Virus record (IMG/VR): IMGVR_UViG_3300028559_002697
Coordinates: 1-28,897 of that record
Direction: 5' to 3' (one strand)
Origin: a virus
DNA: 28,897 bases
Below are positions 20,027-27,885 of the stretch, piece after piece. Under the pieces are notes generated by a model that worked only from the letters and a program-made list of their open reading frames with translations, had not been told where the DNA came from and made no database searches. A program made the translations under genes and the position numbers. Within the stretch, counting starts at the first letter, position 1; every line of letters begins with the position of its first letter.

Positions 20027-20920
20027 TCAGGGTTTGACGATGCGTTTGAGCCCGCTCGCGATTGCCACCTTGAAGCCATACAGGCACTCGACGGTGACGA
20101 AGATCCGGTTGGAGCTGGTCTCGGTGTAGCGCAGGTAGCCGAAGGTGAGCCCGGTTTCGGGATCGGTAACCGCGCCCGCCTCGTCGTATTGGGCGACCGG
20201 CTGGAGGTAGCGCATGGCGACCGCGAGGCAGCTCGGGTGACCGGCGAACCCGACCAGCTTCTCGTCGGTGTTGGACAGGATCGTGGTTTCATACACGTCG
20301 AACCCGGCCAGGCGGCGGATGTGGCCATCGACCACGCCCGGAAGCGCAACCGGCGTCATGAAGCTCTTGGCCACGATGTCGTCGCCAAGGAGGTTGCTGA
20401 AGTAGGCGGCATCCAGGACGAGCGCACGGTCCGTGCTCGGCATTCTCGCGGCCCCGCAGGATTCCCGCACGCCGAGCACCTTCTTGTAGTCGAAGGCGGT
20501 CGAGGCCAGGGCCGCGATTCCGGGTGCGCCGTAATTGGCGGCGGTGATCTCCGTGAAGATGTCCTGAAGAACATCCTGGGCGAGCTGCTTCACCGCGCTG
20601 CCAACAAGGGTTTCCAGCACATTGAGGGCCGTCTCGGCCGCCTCGCGGGCGGTGACGTGGACGGTCTTGTATTTGTGCCGGTTCAGCTGCACCGGGGCCA
20701 CGTCGATCGAGGAATCCGCATTCGCCGTGTAGCTTCCGCCGAAATCGCTGGCCGGGCTGGGGGCACCCACGATCGGGACGCGGATCGTGTCGAGCTTGTC
20801 AGCGGGCTCGGGCGAGAAGTTGCTGGAGAATGCCCGCATGGGCAGGAGCGTCGCCATGAACGGCTTGAGGGCCGACTGCGCGACTTTGACGTCTTTTGCG
20901 TTGGTGAGGATGTTGGGCAT
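20027..20920 (-). CDS. Major capsid protein
   Basis: A 297-residue protein following the protease/scaffold gene by 6 nt. It starts MPNILTNAKDVKVAQSAL, has a beta-rich P-loop-like region near 40-60, a long helical middle (EAAETALNVLETLVGSAVKQ) and an A-domain-like C-terminal half (GHIRRLAGFDVYETTILS then LVGFAGHPSCLAVAMRY). Such an order is typical of HK97-fold major capsid proteins, and the gene is the last before a terminator, in line with high expression of a single product. No separate decoration protein gene is seen between it and the protease. Exact subfamily not recognised. Confidence 0.8.
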   Translation of the reverse strand: MPNILTNAKDVKVAQSALKPFMATLLPMRAFSSNFSPEPADKLDTIRVPIVGAPSPASDFGGSYTANADSSIDVAPVQLNRHKYKTVHVTAREAAETALNVLETLVGSAVKQLAQDVLQDIFTEITAANYGAPGIAALASTAFDYKKVLGVRESCGAARMPSTDRALVLDAAYFSNLLGDDIVAKSFMTPVALPGVVDGHIRRLAGFDVYETTILSNTDEKLVGFAGHPSCLAVAMRYLQPVAQYDEAGAVTDPETGLTFGYLRYTETSSNRIFVTVECLYGFKVAIASGLKRIVKP

Positions 20921-20926
20921 GGGATG

Positions 20927-21505
20927 TTACTTGGTTGAGGACAGGATTTGGTTCTTCTGGTCGGCATCGAGGCTCTGCCAGAAGGCGGTTTGCTCGGTGG
21001 GATCGGTAATGGAACGGAACCGCTCCAGGAGATTGGCCGCCTGCGGCTCTCCTTTCGGGGTCACATTTGCGGGAGCCAAAGTGCCGGTTTCGGCGACGAT
21101 CTGGGCGGCCCGAAGCGAGGCCCGCTTTTCGAGATCCTGCTCGGCGGCTTCCAGGGCGGCGTTGCGGGTCTGGATTTCTTTGAGGCTGAGATTGAGGGCA
21201 GCATTGCTCGCCTCGATTTCCTTGAGCTGAGCGGCAAGCGCGTCCTTGTCGCTGGTGAGCGAGGCGTTGGTTGCGCGTGCGGCATCGAGATCGACGCGGA
21301 GCTGGGCGAGAGATTCCGCCTCGATCTGGCGCTCAGATTCGAGAACCTCCAGGCGGGCTTGCAGGCCGGTTGCGCTGGCGGTGGCCTCAGTGAATTTGGT
21401 GTTGGCTTCGGTCAGGAGTGAATCCCGGGCCGCAGCGTCGGCTTCCAGACGGGTGATCTGCTCACGGGCCTGGGCGAGTTCGGTTTCGATTGTTGGTGCG
21501 CTCAT
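20927..21505 (-). CDS. Internal scaffold protein (Nu3-like), nested start
   Basis: A 192-residue in-frame product beginning MSAPTIETELAQAREQ, entirely coiled coil to about residue 150. Evidence for an independent start: the 23 nt before the ATG (TTGACACGGG, TTCC, then 15-nt spacing) almost copy the leader of the full-length gene, although here it codes Val-Asp-Thr-Gly within the protease-scaffold fusion. Lambda makes its scaffold Nu3 from the same kind of internal start in gene C. Confidence 0.75.
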   Translation of the reverse strand: MSAPTIETELAQAREQITRLEADAAARDSLLTEANTKFTEATASATGLQARLEVLESERQIEAESLAQLRVDLDAARATNASLTSDKDALAAQLKEIEASNAALNLSLKEIQTRNAALEAAEQDLEKRASLRAAQIVAETGTLAPANVTPKGEPQAANLLERFRSITDPTEQTAFWQSLDADQKNQILSSTK

Positions 21506-22327
21506 TGCACCGGAACCCGTGTCAACCGAACGAACATGCAGTTTGCACAGACGGGAAAGCGCTTCGGCCCGACTTGCCACCATTCCGGCGAGGTTGAAGC
21601 GCATCGCCTTCCGGGCGGAAAACGTCTGGCCCTCCATCGCCTCGTCCGGGATCTTGCGACCTCGGGCGAGCACGGCGGCGTGAAAGTCAGCCGCAGTTTC
21701 CTCGACTTCAGATTGAAGCCATGCCCGTTGGTCGTCGGTGAGGCTCGTGCCTGGAGTTCCGGCGCTTTTGAATTTCCCTGCCGCAAAGACTTCCACCTTC
21801 AGTCCCGCCTGCTCAAAGGCGGCCGAGGAATCCACGACCGGGAGGATCACGCCGATGGAGCCGATCCGTGCACTCGGGGTGGCGTAGATCGCATCTGCCT
21901 GGCTCGCAACCCAGTAGGCGGCAGAGCACATCTGGCCGGCACTGAACGCATAGACGTATTTTGTCTTTGACGCGTCGGCGACTGCCTGGGCGAGTTCCGG
22001 CGTGCCGTTGACCGATCCGCCAGGGGAATCGATATCGAGGAAGATCGCCTCGATATCGGGACGGGTAGCCGCCTCTGCCACGGCATTGATGAGTTCTCCG
22101 GTGTCGCACGCCCCTAGGATGATCCGGTCGAAGATGTCCGGGTTGCGGAGCATCGGGCCGGTGATGGCAACAACTCCCACGCCGTCTTCCACAGAAAGGC
22201 ATGGCGAGTTCGGGCGCTCAGGAAGATCCGGCGCGTTGTCGAAGAACGATTTTGTGGCGGCGACCATTGCCCCGAGAGCTTCGGGCGCGATGAGCCATGG
22301 CTGTTTTTGAAGGAGTGTGAGGTTCAC
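20927..22327 (-). CDS. S49-family prohead protease fused to scaffold
   Basis: A 466-residue GTG-initiated protein, lambda gpC-like. Residues 50-230 form the ClpP/SppA-fold protease: DIDSPGGSVNG (98-108) supplies the oxyanion glycines and CSAAYW (134-139) the nucleophile Ser135, followed by ARIGSIGVI (153-161). Residues 275-466 are a long Glu/Ala/Leu coiled coil ending QKNQILSSTK, the scaffold region. GTG lies 15 nt after TTGAC (22343-22347). An internal start preceded by nearly the same leader makes the scaffold alone. During assembly the protease should cleave the scaffold and itself inside the prohead. Confidence 0.92.
   Translation of the reverse strand: MNLTLLQKQPWLIAPEALGAMVAATKSFFDNAPDLPERPNSPCLSVEDGVGVVAITGPMLRNPDIFDRIILGACDTGELINAVAEAATRPDIEAIFLDIDSPGGSVNGTPELAQAVADASKTKYVYAFSAGQMCSAAYWVASQADAIYATPSARIGSIGVILPVVDSSAAFEQAGLKVEVFAAGKFKSAGTPGTSLTDDQRAWLQSEVEETAADFHAAVLARGRKIPDEAMEGQTFSARKAMRFNLAGMVASRAEALSRLCKLHVRSVDTGSGAMSAPTIETELAQAREQITRLEADAAARDSLLTEANTKFTEATASATGLQARLEVLESERQIEAESLAQLRVDLDAARATNASLTSDKDALAAQLKEIEASNAALNLSLKEIQTRNAALEAAEQDLEKRASLRAAQIVAETGTLAPANVTPKGEPQAANLLERFRSITDPTEQTAFWQSLDADQKNQILSSTK
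21521..21525 (-). promoter_or_regulatory. TTGAC start-site motif for the internal scaffold
   Basis: TTGACACGGG lies 15 nt before the internal ATG. It is one of 14 such sites at gene starts and the only one inside a coding frame rather than at a gene junction or early in an overlap. Confidence 0.55.
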
Positions 22328-22397
22328 GCCGTGGAACCCCGTGTCAATCAGCCGGATTGCGCAGAGGGGATCAGCCGGTCATATTTTACAAACATCA

Positions 22398-22700
22398 ATG
22401 GATACCGACGATCTGACTGAGATGGCGTACGAGAGCATTGGCCTTGCCGGCGAGGCGAACGATTGCCTGAGGGCCGAACTCGGGGCGGTATGCTCGCGAT
22501 ACCGAAATGAGGATGATTACCTCAAGGGGATTCTTGCCCATGTGAGGAAGATCGAGAGGGCTCCGCAAAACTACATTGACGAGTGGGATCTGTCGGAGGA
22601 CGAAGAGTTGGAATTTACGCCCAAGGTTCGTGCCCTGCGTGAGCATATCGAGAAGACTCTTGCCGTGCCATTGGCTGAACGTGGCAAGCCGGGATTCTGA
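22398..22700 (+). CDS. Small acidic protein on the opposite strand (moron-like)
   Basis: A 100-residue protein starting MDTDDLTEMAYESIGLAGEA, inserted between the protease and portal genes and read against them. It is acidic in the first two thirds and helical, with DEWDLSEDEELEFTPKVRAL in the centre. The ATG is the first in frame after AT-rich TATTTTACAAACATCA, lower in GC than its surroundings; no Shine-Dalgarno is seen. It ends one base before the portal stop. Opposite orientation and own AT-rich leader are typical of morons. Function unknown. Confidence 0.7.
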   Translation: MDTDDLTEMAYESIGLAGEANDCLRAELGAVCSRYRNEDDYLKGILAHVRKIERAPQNYIDEWDLSEDEELEFTPKVRALREHIEKTLAVPLAERGKPGF

Positions 22701-24158
22701 TTACCCTGGTTGCCGCATCCCCGAAATCTGTGGCGGATCTTGGATTTCTCCAACAGCGGTTGTGGTAGCAATGCCTCCGCTTGTTTTCCATAGCATCTCC
22801 AGCGGAATTTGAAATTCGGCCGCCAGATCCACGAGGAATCTCGCGTTGCGGGCACGCACTCGCATCTCCTCTTCAAAATCGAGGCCCAGTTCGCCGTAGC
22901 TTTGAGAAATCGTTTTGAGCCCCATCTCGACATCCGCCCGGTTTTGCTGGGATTCGCGCCCAGCATCTACCGAAACCTTCTTGGGAGTCGTGCAGGAAAT
23001 CCTCCACCACTGCGGTTGTGCCGCGAGTTCGCCCCTGGCAATGGCATCACCGATCACATAAGCCCAGACCGGCTCGATCAGGCGGTTTATCAGGATCAAC
23101 TGACGATACGAGAACCGCCTGTCCGCTTTCGCCACAACCAACCGCACTCCGGCCCCACCGATGCTGCTGGAGTCGGCGGCGAATTCGTATGGGAGCACGC
23201 CGAGGGCGCTATCACGTCTTAAGTGATTTAAAAACCCAGTAAACGTGGGCGAGGGCCGGTTCGACTGGAAGCTGTCCAAAGATTCGTCGGGTTTTAGCGC
23301 GACGAGTTTCCCGCCGATGATTTTCTGGAGCTGAGCGGCGTCGCTTGCCTGCGGTTGATTGGGCTCTGAACCGATGGAAAAGTCTCCGGTATCCTCGACT
23401 TCTCCTCGTGCCGTCTTAAGGATCCGCGCCACGTCGGCGTTGTCCTTCACAGCATGTTTTTCGAGCGCGAGGAGCTCCATCTCGTCGATCATGTGGTTGA
23501 TCGAGTGCTGGATTGTCGGCGCATTGCGCACCGCACTCACTGATTCGGGCTCGAAGACATGGAGCATCGAAGCCGCCGAGATGTCGCGGGGGCCGGAATC
23601 TTCAATGAGTCGGTAGAACGACGGCGAACCGTCGGATGCGAGCCCGACCCCATCGCATGTTTCCTCTGAATCATCGCCGATCCGGTGGGTTTCAATGAGC
23701 TGGATCTTTGCGAATCCGCTGCGGTCGCGAGTTTTCATGACGAAGAACTCGCCGTCCACATCCATGCCCCGGCAGACGAGCGACTGGCATTCCTCGAATG
23801 AAAACCGATTCGTCACCTCGCACTGGGCAGACCACCGGCGGAAGATTTCCTCTGCCCGGCGGTTCCATTCCGGATCTGACGATTGCGCCTGGGGACGGAT
23901 GCCGTCGCCTGTGGAATAGATCGCCATGTTGGAAACCATCTCCCGCACGAACCCGGAATTGCGGTGGAGGTAACGGGAGCGGCGAACGAGTTCCGTCCTG
24001 ACACCGGGAGAGAGATCGAGCTTGGCATCGCGTGGAGCGGAGCCGGGCACACGGCCACGATTCGGGGACCAATTTGCCGCATCGTAGGGCGACGCCCAGG
24101 CTTTCGGCAGGAATGCGGCCGGGACAACGAACCGGGCGAGTTTTGGGATCAGGTTCAT
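22701..24158 (-). CDS. Portal protein (lambda gpB family)
   Basis: A 485-residue protein starting MNLIPKLARFVVP. The N-terminal part (SPNRGRVPGSAPRDAKLDLS, then LVRRSRYLHRNSGFVREMV at about 57-75) and the NMAIYSTGDGIRPQAQ motif near 80 are characteristic of lambda-type portals, as is the SFEECQSLVCRGMDVDGE region near 120 and the C-terminal ETTTAVGE-like tail. It forms the dodecameric DNA channel at a head vertex and docks terminase. Overlaps the gpW-like gene by ATGA; TTGAC 11 nt before its ATG lies within that upstream gene. Confidence 0.92.
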   Translation of the reverse strand: MNLIPKLARFVVPAAFLPKAWASPYDAANWSPNRGRVPGSAPRDAKLDLSPGVRTELVRRSRYLHRNSGFVREMVSNMAIYSTGDGIRPQAQSSDPEWNRRAEEIFRRWSAQCEVTNRFSFEECQSLVCRGMDVDGEFFVMKTRDRSGFAKIQLIETHRIGDDSEETCDGVGLASDGSPSFYRLIEDSGPRDISAASMLHVFEPESVSAVRNAPTIQHSINHMIDEMELLALEKHAVKDNADVARILKTARGEVEDTGDFSIGSEPNQPQASDAAQLQKIIGGKLVALKPDESLDSFQSNRPSPTFTGFLNHLRRDSALGVLPYEFAADSSSIGGAGVRLVVAKADRRFSYRQLILINRLIEPVWAYVIGDAIARGELAAQPQWWRISCTTPKKVSVDAGRESQQNRADVEMGLKTISQSYGELGLDFEEEMRVRARNARFLVDLAAEFQIPLEMLWKTSGGIATTTAVGEIQDPPQISGMRQPG

Positions 24159-24406
24159 CGAGGAATATAGTCAACGGTGGATTGGACGACACGCCGCCCG
24201 CGCCCGTAGTCGTCTGGGGCAAGTTTTCGAAGGGCGTCCTGGCAGGCAGCGATCACGACATGAATTTCGTCCAACCGGCGCTTTGTTACCGCCGACCCGG
24301 AATCCGTCCACGAGGCGAGAGTCTTTTCCAACTCCGCCTTGTGGATCGCGAAGATTTTCTCCACCTCCTTGCGAGTGAACCCAATCGAGTAGTCAATGGC
24401 AGCCAT
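24155..24406 (-). CDS. gpW-like head-tail connector protein
   Basis: An 83-residue helical protein (MAAIDYSIGFTRKEVEKIFA start) with a helix, a turn around SWTDSGSAVTKRRLDE (beta hairpin plus helix start) and a basic GRGRR end. Size, order (terminase - gpW - portal) and the K-R-R motif after the hairpin match lambda gpW, which plugs the portal before tail joining. ATG is 14 nt from TTGAC, which holds the endolysin stop. Confidence 0.75.
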   Translation of the reverse strand: MAAIDYSIGFTRKEVEKIFAIHKAELEKTLASWTDSGSAVTKRRLDEIHVVIAACQDALRKLAPDDYGRGRRVVQSTVDYIPR

Positions 24407-24421
24407 GCCGGACGGAAGGTG

Positions 24422-24937
24422 TCAACGGATGATCCGGATGAATGAACGAACCAGGGAGGCCGACCGCCGCTTGCGCCACACGCCGTCGCCCGCGTTGCTG
24501 TCACGCTGGCCGCTGCCGTTCGTGTTCCCCTCGATGCATTCGATCGACTCCGGCGAAATCTGATCCTTCACGACGATGCCGATGTGGGAGAAGTCGAAAA
24601 CGACAAGATCCCCGGCTTTGGCGAGGGATTTCCTGTTCAGAACCTGGAGCCCCCGTTCTTTGGCCCAGCGCTCGAAGTCGAACGCCCCCGCCGTCTTTGG
24701 TCGCCAGTTTTCGGCCTCTTTGTTGTTTCGTAACAACAATTTCTCCAAAACCGCTGGCTCGCGGAGCCACTCGCGGATGATCCAGCAGATGAAAGCCGCG
24801 CACCACGGCCATGGGGCCGGTTTGAGCCATGTGGCGGATTGGTATTCGACAATGCGGGGGCCGCGGTTGTTGCCGCCATCTTCATGCACGCCTACCTCGT
24901 GGGTGGCGATTTCCAGGAGTCGCTTGATCGGGTCCAT
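24422..24937 (-). CDS. CHAP-type endolysin
   Basis: A 171-residue protein with a CHAP/NlpC amidase-like fold: WPWCAAFICW around Cys46 as nucleophile, SHIGIV with His118, and ECIEGNTNGSG (about 133-143) for the third polar residue. It should cut peptidoglycan peptide bonds for lysis, or act in DNA entry. No signal peptide or binding domain, so it needs a holin. Its placement between terminase and gpW is unusual: lysis genes normally follow the tail genes. Start is 14 nt from TTGAC (24952-24956). It carries the palindrome at 24720-24739. Confidence 0.85.
   Translation of the reverse strand: MDPIKRLLEIATHEVGVHEDGGNNRGPRIVEYQSATWLKPAPWPWCAAFICWIIREWLREPAVLEKLLLRNNKEAENWRPKTAGAFDFERWAKERGLQVLNRKSLAKAGDLVVFDFSHIGIVVKDQISPESIECIEGNTNGSGQRDSNAGDGVWRKRRSASLVRSFIRIIR
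24720..24739. repeat. Palindrome TTGTTGTTTCGTAACAACAA, copy 2
   Basis: Perfect 8-bp inverted repeat with a 4-nt centre, in the endolysin gene, coding LLLRNN on the minus strand. Shares the GTTGTTNCGTAACAAC core with 12727-12742. Confidence 0.7.
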
Positions 24938-24960
24938 GCACCCGATGCGGCGTCAACCTG

Positions 24961-26784
24961 TCACTCTGGCTGAGACCCCGCCTCCTCTGCCTGTTCGCCG
25001 GCTGACGAGAACTCCCGTCCGACCAGCTTAAGCATGACGACGGCCACGACCTGCATGGCCTCACAGTCCCAAAGGTGATTCGGGCGGGATCCGATCTGTT
25101 TCCAGATCCACTTCCCGCCATCCTTGATCCGGTGCTCGCTTTCCATCTGGGCGAGGTAGTCGTCGTCGATGTCATCGGGCACTTCCCAGGTCGCTCCCTT
25201 CTCGGGGCGTTGGTTGCGCCGGAGGCGGGCGAGGATGTCTTTGCAATTGAGGTTCGACCAGTAAAAGACCGAGCAGCTTTTGTTGTGCCCGAGGACGACC
25301 TTCCGGCGGGGCGAGTAAAACCGGTGGACGGATTTTCCATCGCGCCCCCGGTGGACGAATGTCGGGCGGCGGTCGCCGATGAGGGCCGTCCAACCGTACT
25401 CTGCGCATTGGCGATAGACCTCGTAGGCGGCATGGCCGGCATCGAGGAACACGAGGTTCGGGTGGACCGTAAACCGTTCCTGCAACGTGCGGATGTCCTC
25501 GAACGTCAGGATTCGTTCGTTCCAGAGGAGTCGGGAGGAACCGTTCGCGCTCCAGGCCCGGACCACGGCAAAAAGGTGATCCATCTGAACGTCCACGGTA
25601 AGTACGCGAAGCGGAGCGGAAATCGCGGCCGGATCATACGGGCCGGGGACGATGCGGCCGGCTTTGTCGAAGGCCGCCTCCTCATCCCAAAGCTCGCCCT
25701 TCCGGTAGCCGGTGCGCTCGATTTCGAGTTTGTAGTCCTCGCTCGTCTCTCGCCACGGGATCGCGAGCCGCTTCTGGTAAAATTGCTGGAGGAGCGAAAA
25801 ATCACCCTGCCGGGAAACCGCTTTTGCCCGGAGGTAAAGTTCGGCGAGCCGTCCCCAGCTCATCGCGCAGAGGGAATTCCAGTGGAACCCAGCGTTCTCG
25901 GGCGAGGCGTGCGGGTTTTGCGGAACGAATTTGCCGCTGGCATTGAGTTCCCGCCGGACCCGGTCGGTATCCTCGAAGTAGTGGTTGCAGCCGTCGCAGC
26001 GCAAAGAGGCGCTCTGGCGCACTTCACCGTAATCCCATTCGTAGTCGTCCCGGCGGGCGGATTTGCTCCATTCGACATTCTCCCACTTGAACGGTTGGCG
26101 TGTGCCGCACTTCGGGCAGGCGAATGTCCATTCCCGTTGGTCGGTCGTCTCGAACTTCCGGGACGTGTCGTCGCCTTCCTCCCCGGCCTGGCTCATGAAC
26201 AGGCATTTGCCCAACCAGCCGAACGCGGTGACGCGCGCCTCTGCCTCCGCCATGTGACCGGGCGGCCAAGTCCAGCATTCGTCTCCGACGAGCCAACGAA
26301 TCGAACGCCGCTGAAGATTCGTCTTATTGTGAGCCCCCAGAATCCAAAGCGTCATCCCGTTGGCGAAGTGGATTGCGGCCATTTTCTTTTTGTGCCGATC
26401 GCGGGGGTAGAGCGCACGCACAGGGGCGCATTCGTCGAAGAGCTTTTGGAGCCGGGATTCGCTTTGGTCGCGGGCGTCCTCGTCGGTCTGGTCGAGCCAG
26501 AGCGCGGGGCCGGGAAGGTTGGCGATGATGTAGGATATTCCGATCTCGCCCACGCTCGTCTTGCCGCACTGGATGGCGGCGATGATCGAAACGATGCGGA
26601 CGCTTGGATCCACCAATGCCTCCAGCGGCTCGCGCAGCCACGGCGAGTGGTCCGAGCGAAACCGGCCCGGGACCGGCGAATACGGGATCGAGGCAATGTG
26701 TTCCTCCGCCCACGCCCACGGGGGACGGCGGTCCGGCGGCCGCCAGACATCCCGCCAGATATTATCCAGCTTGTTCGCCGTCAT
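24961..26784 (-). CDS. Terminase large subunit (GpA family)
   Basis: A 607-residue packaging ATPase-nuclease. From MTANKLDNIW: a deviant Walker A AAIQCGKTS near residue 70, Walker B WLVGDE near 165, two CxxC pairs (CPKCG near 220, CDGC near 260) typical of GpA terminases, and a RNase H-like nuclease half with LTVDVQMDHLFAVV (about 390) and LVFLDAGHAAYEVYR (about 450). The start at 26784 overlaps the small subunit by 23 nt; an ATG seven codons upstream is equally possible since neither has a ribosome site. It cuts concatemers and pumps DNA through the portal. Confidence 0.95.
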   Translation of the reverse strand: MTANKLDNIWRDVWRPPDRRPPWAWAEEHIASIPYSPVPGRFRSDHSPWLREPLEALVDPSVRIVSIIAAIQCGKTSVGEIGISYIIANLPGPALWLDQTDEDARDQSESRLQKLFDECAPVRALYPRDRHKKKMAAIHFANGMTLWILGAHNKTNLQRRSIRWLVGDECWTWPPGHMAEAEARVTAFGWLGKCLFMSQAGEEGDDTSRKFETTDQREWTFACPKCGTRQPFKWENVEWSKSARRDDYEWDYGEVRQSASLRCDGCNHYFEDTDRVRRELNASGKFVPQNPHASPENAGFHWNSLCAMSWGRLAELYLRAKAVSRQGDFSLLQQFYQKRLAIPWRETSEDYKLEIERTGYRKGELWDEEAAFDKAGRIVPGPYDPAAISAPLRVLTVDVQMDHLFAVVRAWSANGSSRLLWNERILTFEDIRTLQERFTVHPNLVFLDAGHAAYEVYRQCAEYGWTALIGDRRPTFVHRGRDGKSVHRFYSPRRKVVLGHNKSCSVFYWSNLNCKDILARLRRNQRPEKGATWEVPDDIDDDYLAQMESEHRIKDGGKWIWKQIGSRPNHLWDCEAMQVVAVVMLKLVGREFSSAGEQAEEAGSQPE

Positions 26785-27367
26785 GGAGGATTGCCGCGAA
26801 TTCATCCACGGCGATGGAAAGCTCTTTGCGGATCGCAATTGCATCGAGGCCGGAAAGGATCGGCGGGATTTCCTGCTCGAGCCGCTTCCGCAGGAGTGCC
26901 ACAGCCTGCCCTACGTGGTAGGCCCACCGGGTCTTCACGTCATCCAGGAGCACGTATTCGCCCTGCTTCACCTGGAGCCGGAACTCGCGCTCCATCACCT
27001 CGGCCAGCAGCTTCCGGGCTTTGAGGGAGGACTCCACATCCGAAACGTCCTCTTCGTTTTTGAGCCCGCGCTGTTTGACGAACTCCCGCCAGACAGCCAC
27101 TTCGTGCGTGCCGTTCGCATTCGGCTCCGGTGCGCCTTCGAGCTTTCGCCAGGCATGAATGGCCTGCCGTGTCACCCCGAGTGCCTCGGCCAGCTCGTTG
27201 TAATTCGCCGCAAGCGTGATCCCGCTTGCCACGGACCCAGCGGCCATCGCCTGGAGCATGTTGCGCTCAGAGCGCGTGAGCTTTCCTCCCCCTTGAACCC
27301 GTTGGATCAGGTTGGAGAAATCACGGGTGAGAAGTTTGCGCGCTACCTCGGGCGGAATCGGTTCCAT
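26762..27367 (-). CDS. Terminase small subunit (Nu1-like)
   Basis: A 201-residue DNA-recognition subunit. A helix-turn-helix reads YNELAEALGVTRQAIHAWRK (residues 57-76), followed by a KARKLLAEVMEREFRLQVKQ helix (about 117-136), the usual oligomerisation region, and an acidic C-terminus. It lies immediately before the large subunit. Start is 14 nt after TTGAC (27382-27386). A second, N-terminal helix-rich segment (MEPIPPEVARKLLTRDFSN) is typical of this group. Confidence 0.87.
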   Translation of the reverse strand: MEPIPPEVARKLLTRDFSNLIQRVQGGGKLTRSERNMLQAMAAGSVASGITLAANYNELAEALGVTRQAIHAWRKLEGAPEPNANGTHEVAVWREFVKQRGLKNEEDVSDVESSLKARKLLAEVMEREFRLQVKQGEYVLLDDVKTRWAYHVGQAVALLRKRLEQEIPPILSGLDAIAIRKELSIAVDEFAAILHDGEQAG

Positions 27368-27392
27368 CCACGCGGGATGGAGTCAACTCCGA

Positions 27393-27629
27393 TCAAGCCA
27401 GATCCGGCAGCTGATCTCTCGTCAGAAGTAAACGGATTGATCGTCCCTGACCCGGTGTCCTCGCAATAAACTTTTTCTGCTCCAAGGTAAGTATCATTTG
27501 GTGAACAGACGGTGCACTGACTTTGAAAAACTGCCGGAAATCAGCCTCAGAAGGCGGCTTCTCATTCAGCTTTTCGTAGTAGAAAATGAAGGCCAAATAC
27601 TGCCCCTGCTTTGCTGTGTAGTCGTTCAT
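27393..27629 (-). CDS. LexA-type winged-helix DNA-binding protein without protease domain
   Basis: A 78-residue protein that is almost only a LexA N-terminal domain: AKQGQYLAFIFYYEKLNEKP, PSEADFRQFF, then VSAPSVHQMILTLEQKKFIA and RTPGQGRSIRLLL, the helix-turn-helix plus wing. The autoproteolytic half of LexA is absent, so it cannot be cleaved in an SOS response unless through a partner. Its ATG overlaps the stop of the XRE regulator (ATGA). It probably controls the divergent promoters or the late operon. Confidence 0.8.
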   Translation of the reverse strand: MNDYTAKQGQYLAFIFYYEKLNEKPPSEADFRQFFKVSAPSVHQMILTLEQKKFIARTPGQGRSIRLLLTRDQLPDLA

Positions 27630-27823
27630 CTGCGAGCGTCTTTCTTCCCGCCGATTTCGACCAATATGGCCTTGAGCCCATAGCTCTGCGGCATGTTGCG
27701 GGCGATTTCCCAGTTTTGAAGCGTACGGACGGATACCCCAAGGTGAGCGGCCGCGCCCTGCTGGGTGAAACCATTTTTCGCCCGCCAGCGCTGTATTGTC
27801 CGTTGGAATTCCTTCCGCGTCAT
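27626..27823 (-). CDS. XRE-family helix-turn-helix regulator
   Basis: A 65-residue protein starting MTRKEFQRTIQRWRAKNGFT, with the HTH QQGAAAHLGVSVRTLQNWE at about 21-39. I use the ATG at 27823 because AGGATC sits 6-7 nt upstream; a GTG nine codons earlier is possible. It is first in the minus-strand operon, with the perfect palindrome at 27854-27873 between it and the divergent ParB-like gene, so it likely binds there. Confidence 0.85.
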   Translation of the reverse strand: MTRKEFQRTIQRWRAKNGFTQQGAAAHLGVSVRTLQNWEIARNMPQSYGLKAILVEIGGKKDARR

Positions 27824-27853
27824 GGCGGTGATCCTACGCGAGACACGCACACG

Positions 27854-27873
27854 GCTGTCAAGCGGTTGACAGC
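27854..27873. promoter_or_regulatory. Operator-like palindrome between divergent operons
   Basis: GCTGTCAA-gcgg-TTGACAGC: perfect 8-bp arms, 4-bp centre. Each arm carries TTGACAG facing outward, so it may double as two -35 boxes and as binding site for the adjacent regulators. Confidence 0.65.
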
Positions 27874-27885
27874 GTTGGCGAGGCT

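Noticed and set aside
25075-27024. 649-codon open frame on the plus strand
   Set aside because: It is the antisense of the terminase genes, which carry full ATPase, zinc and nuclease motifs. Its composition is the typical shadow of a GC-rich gene.
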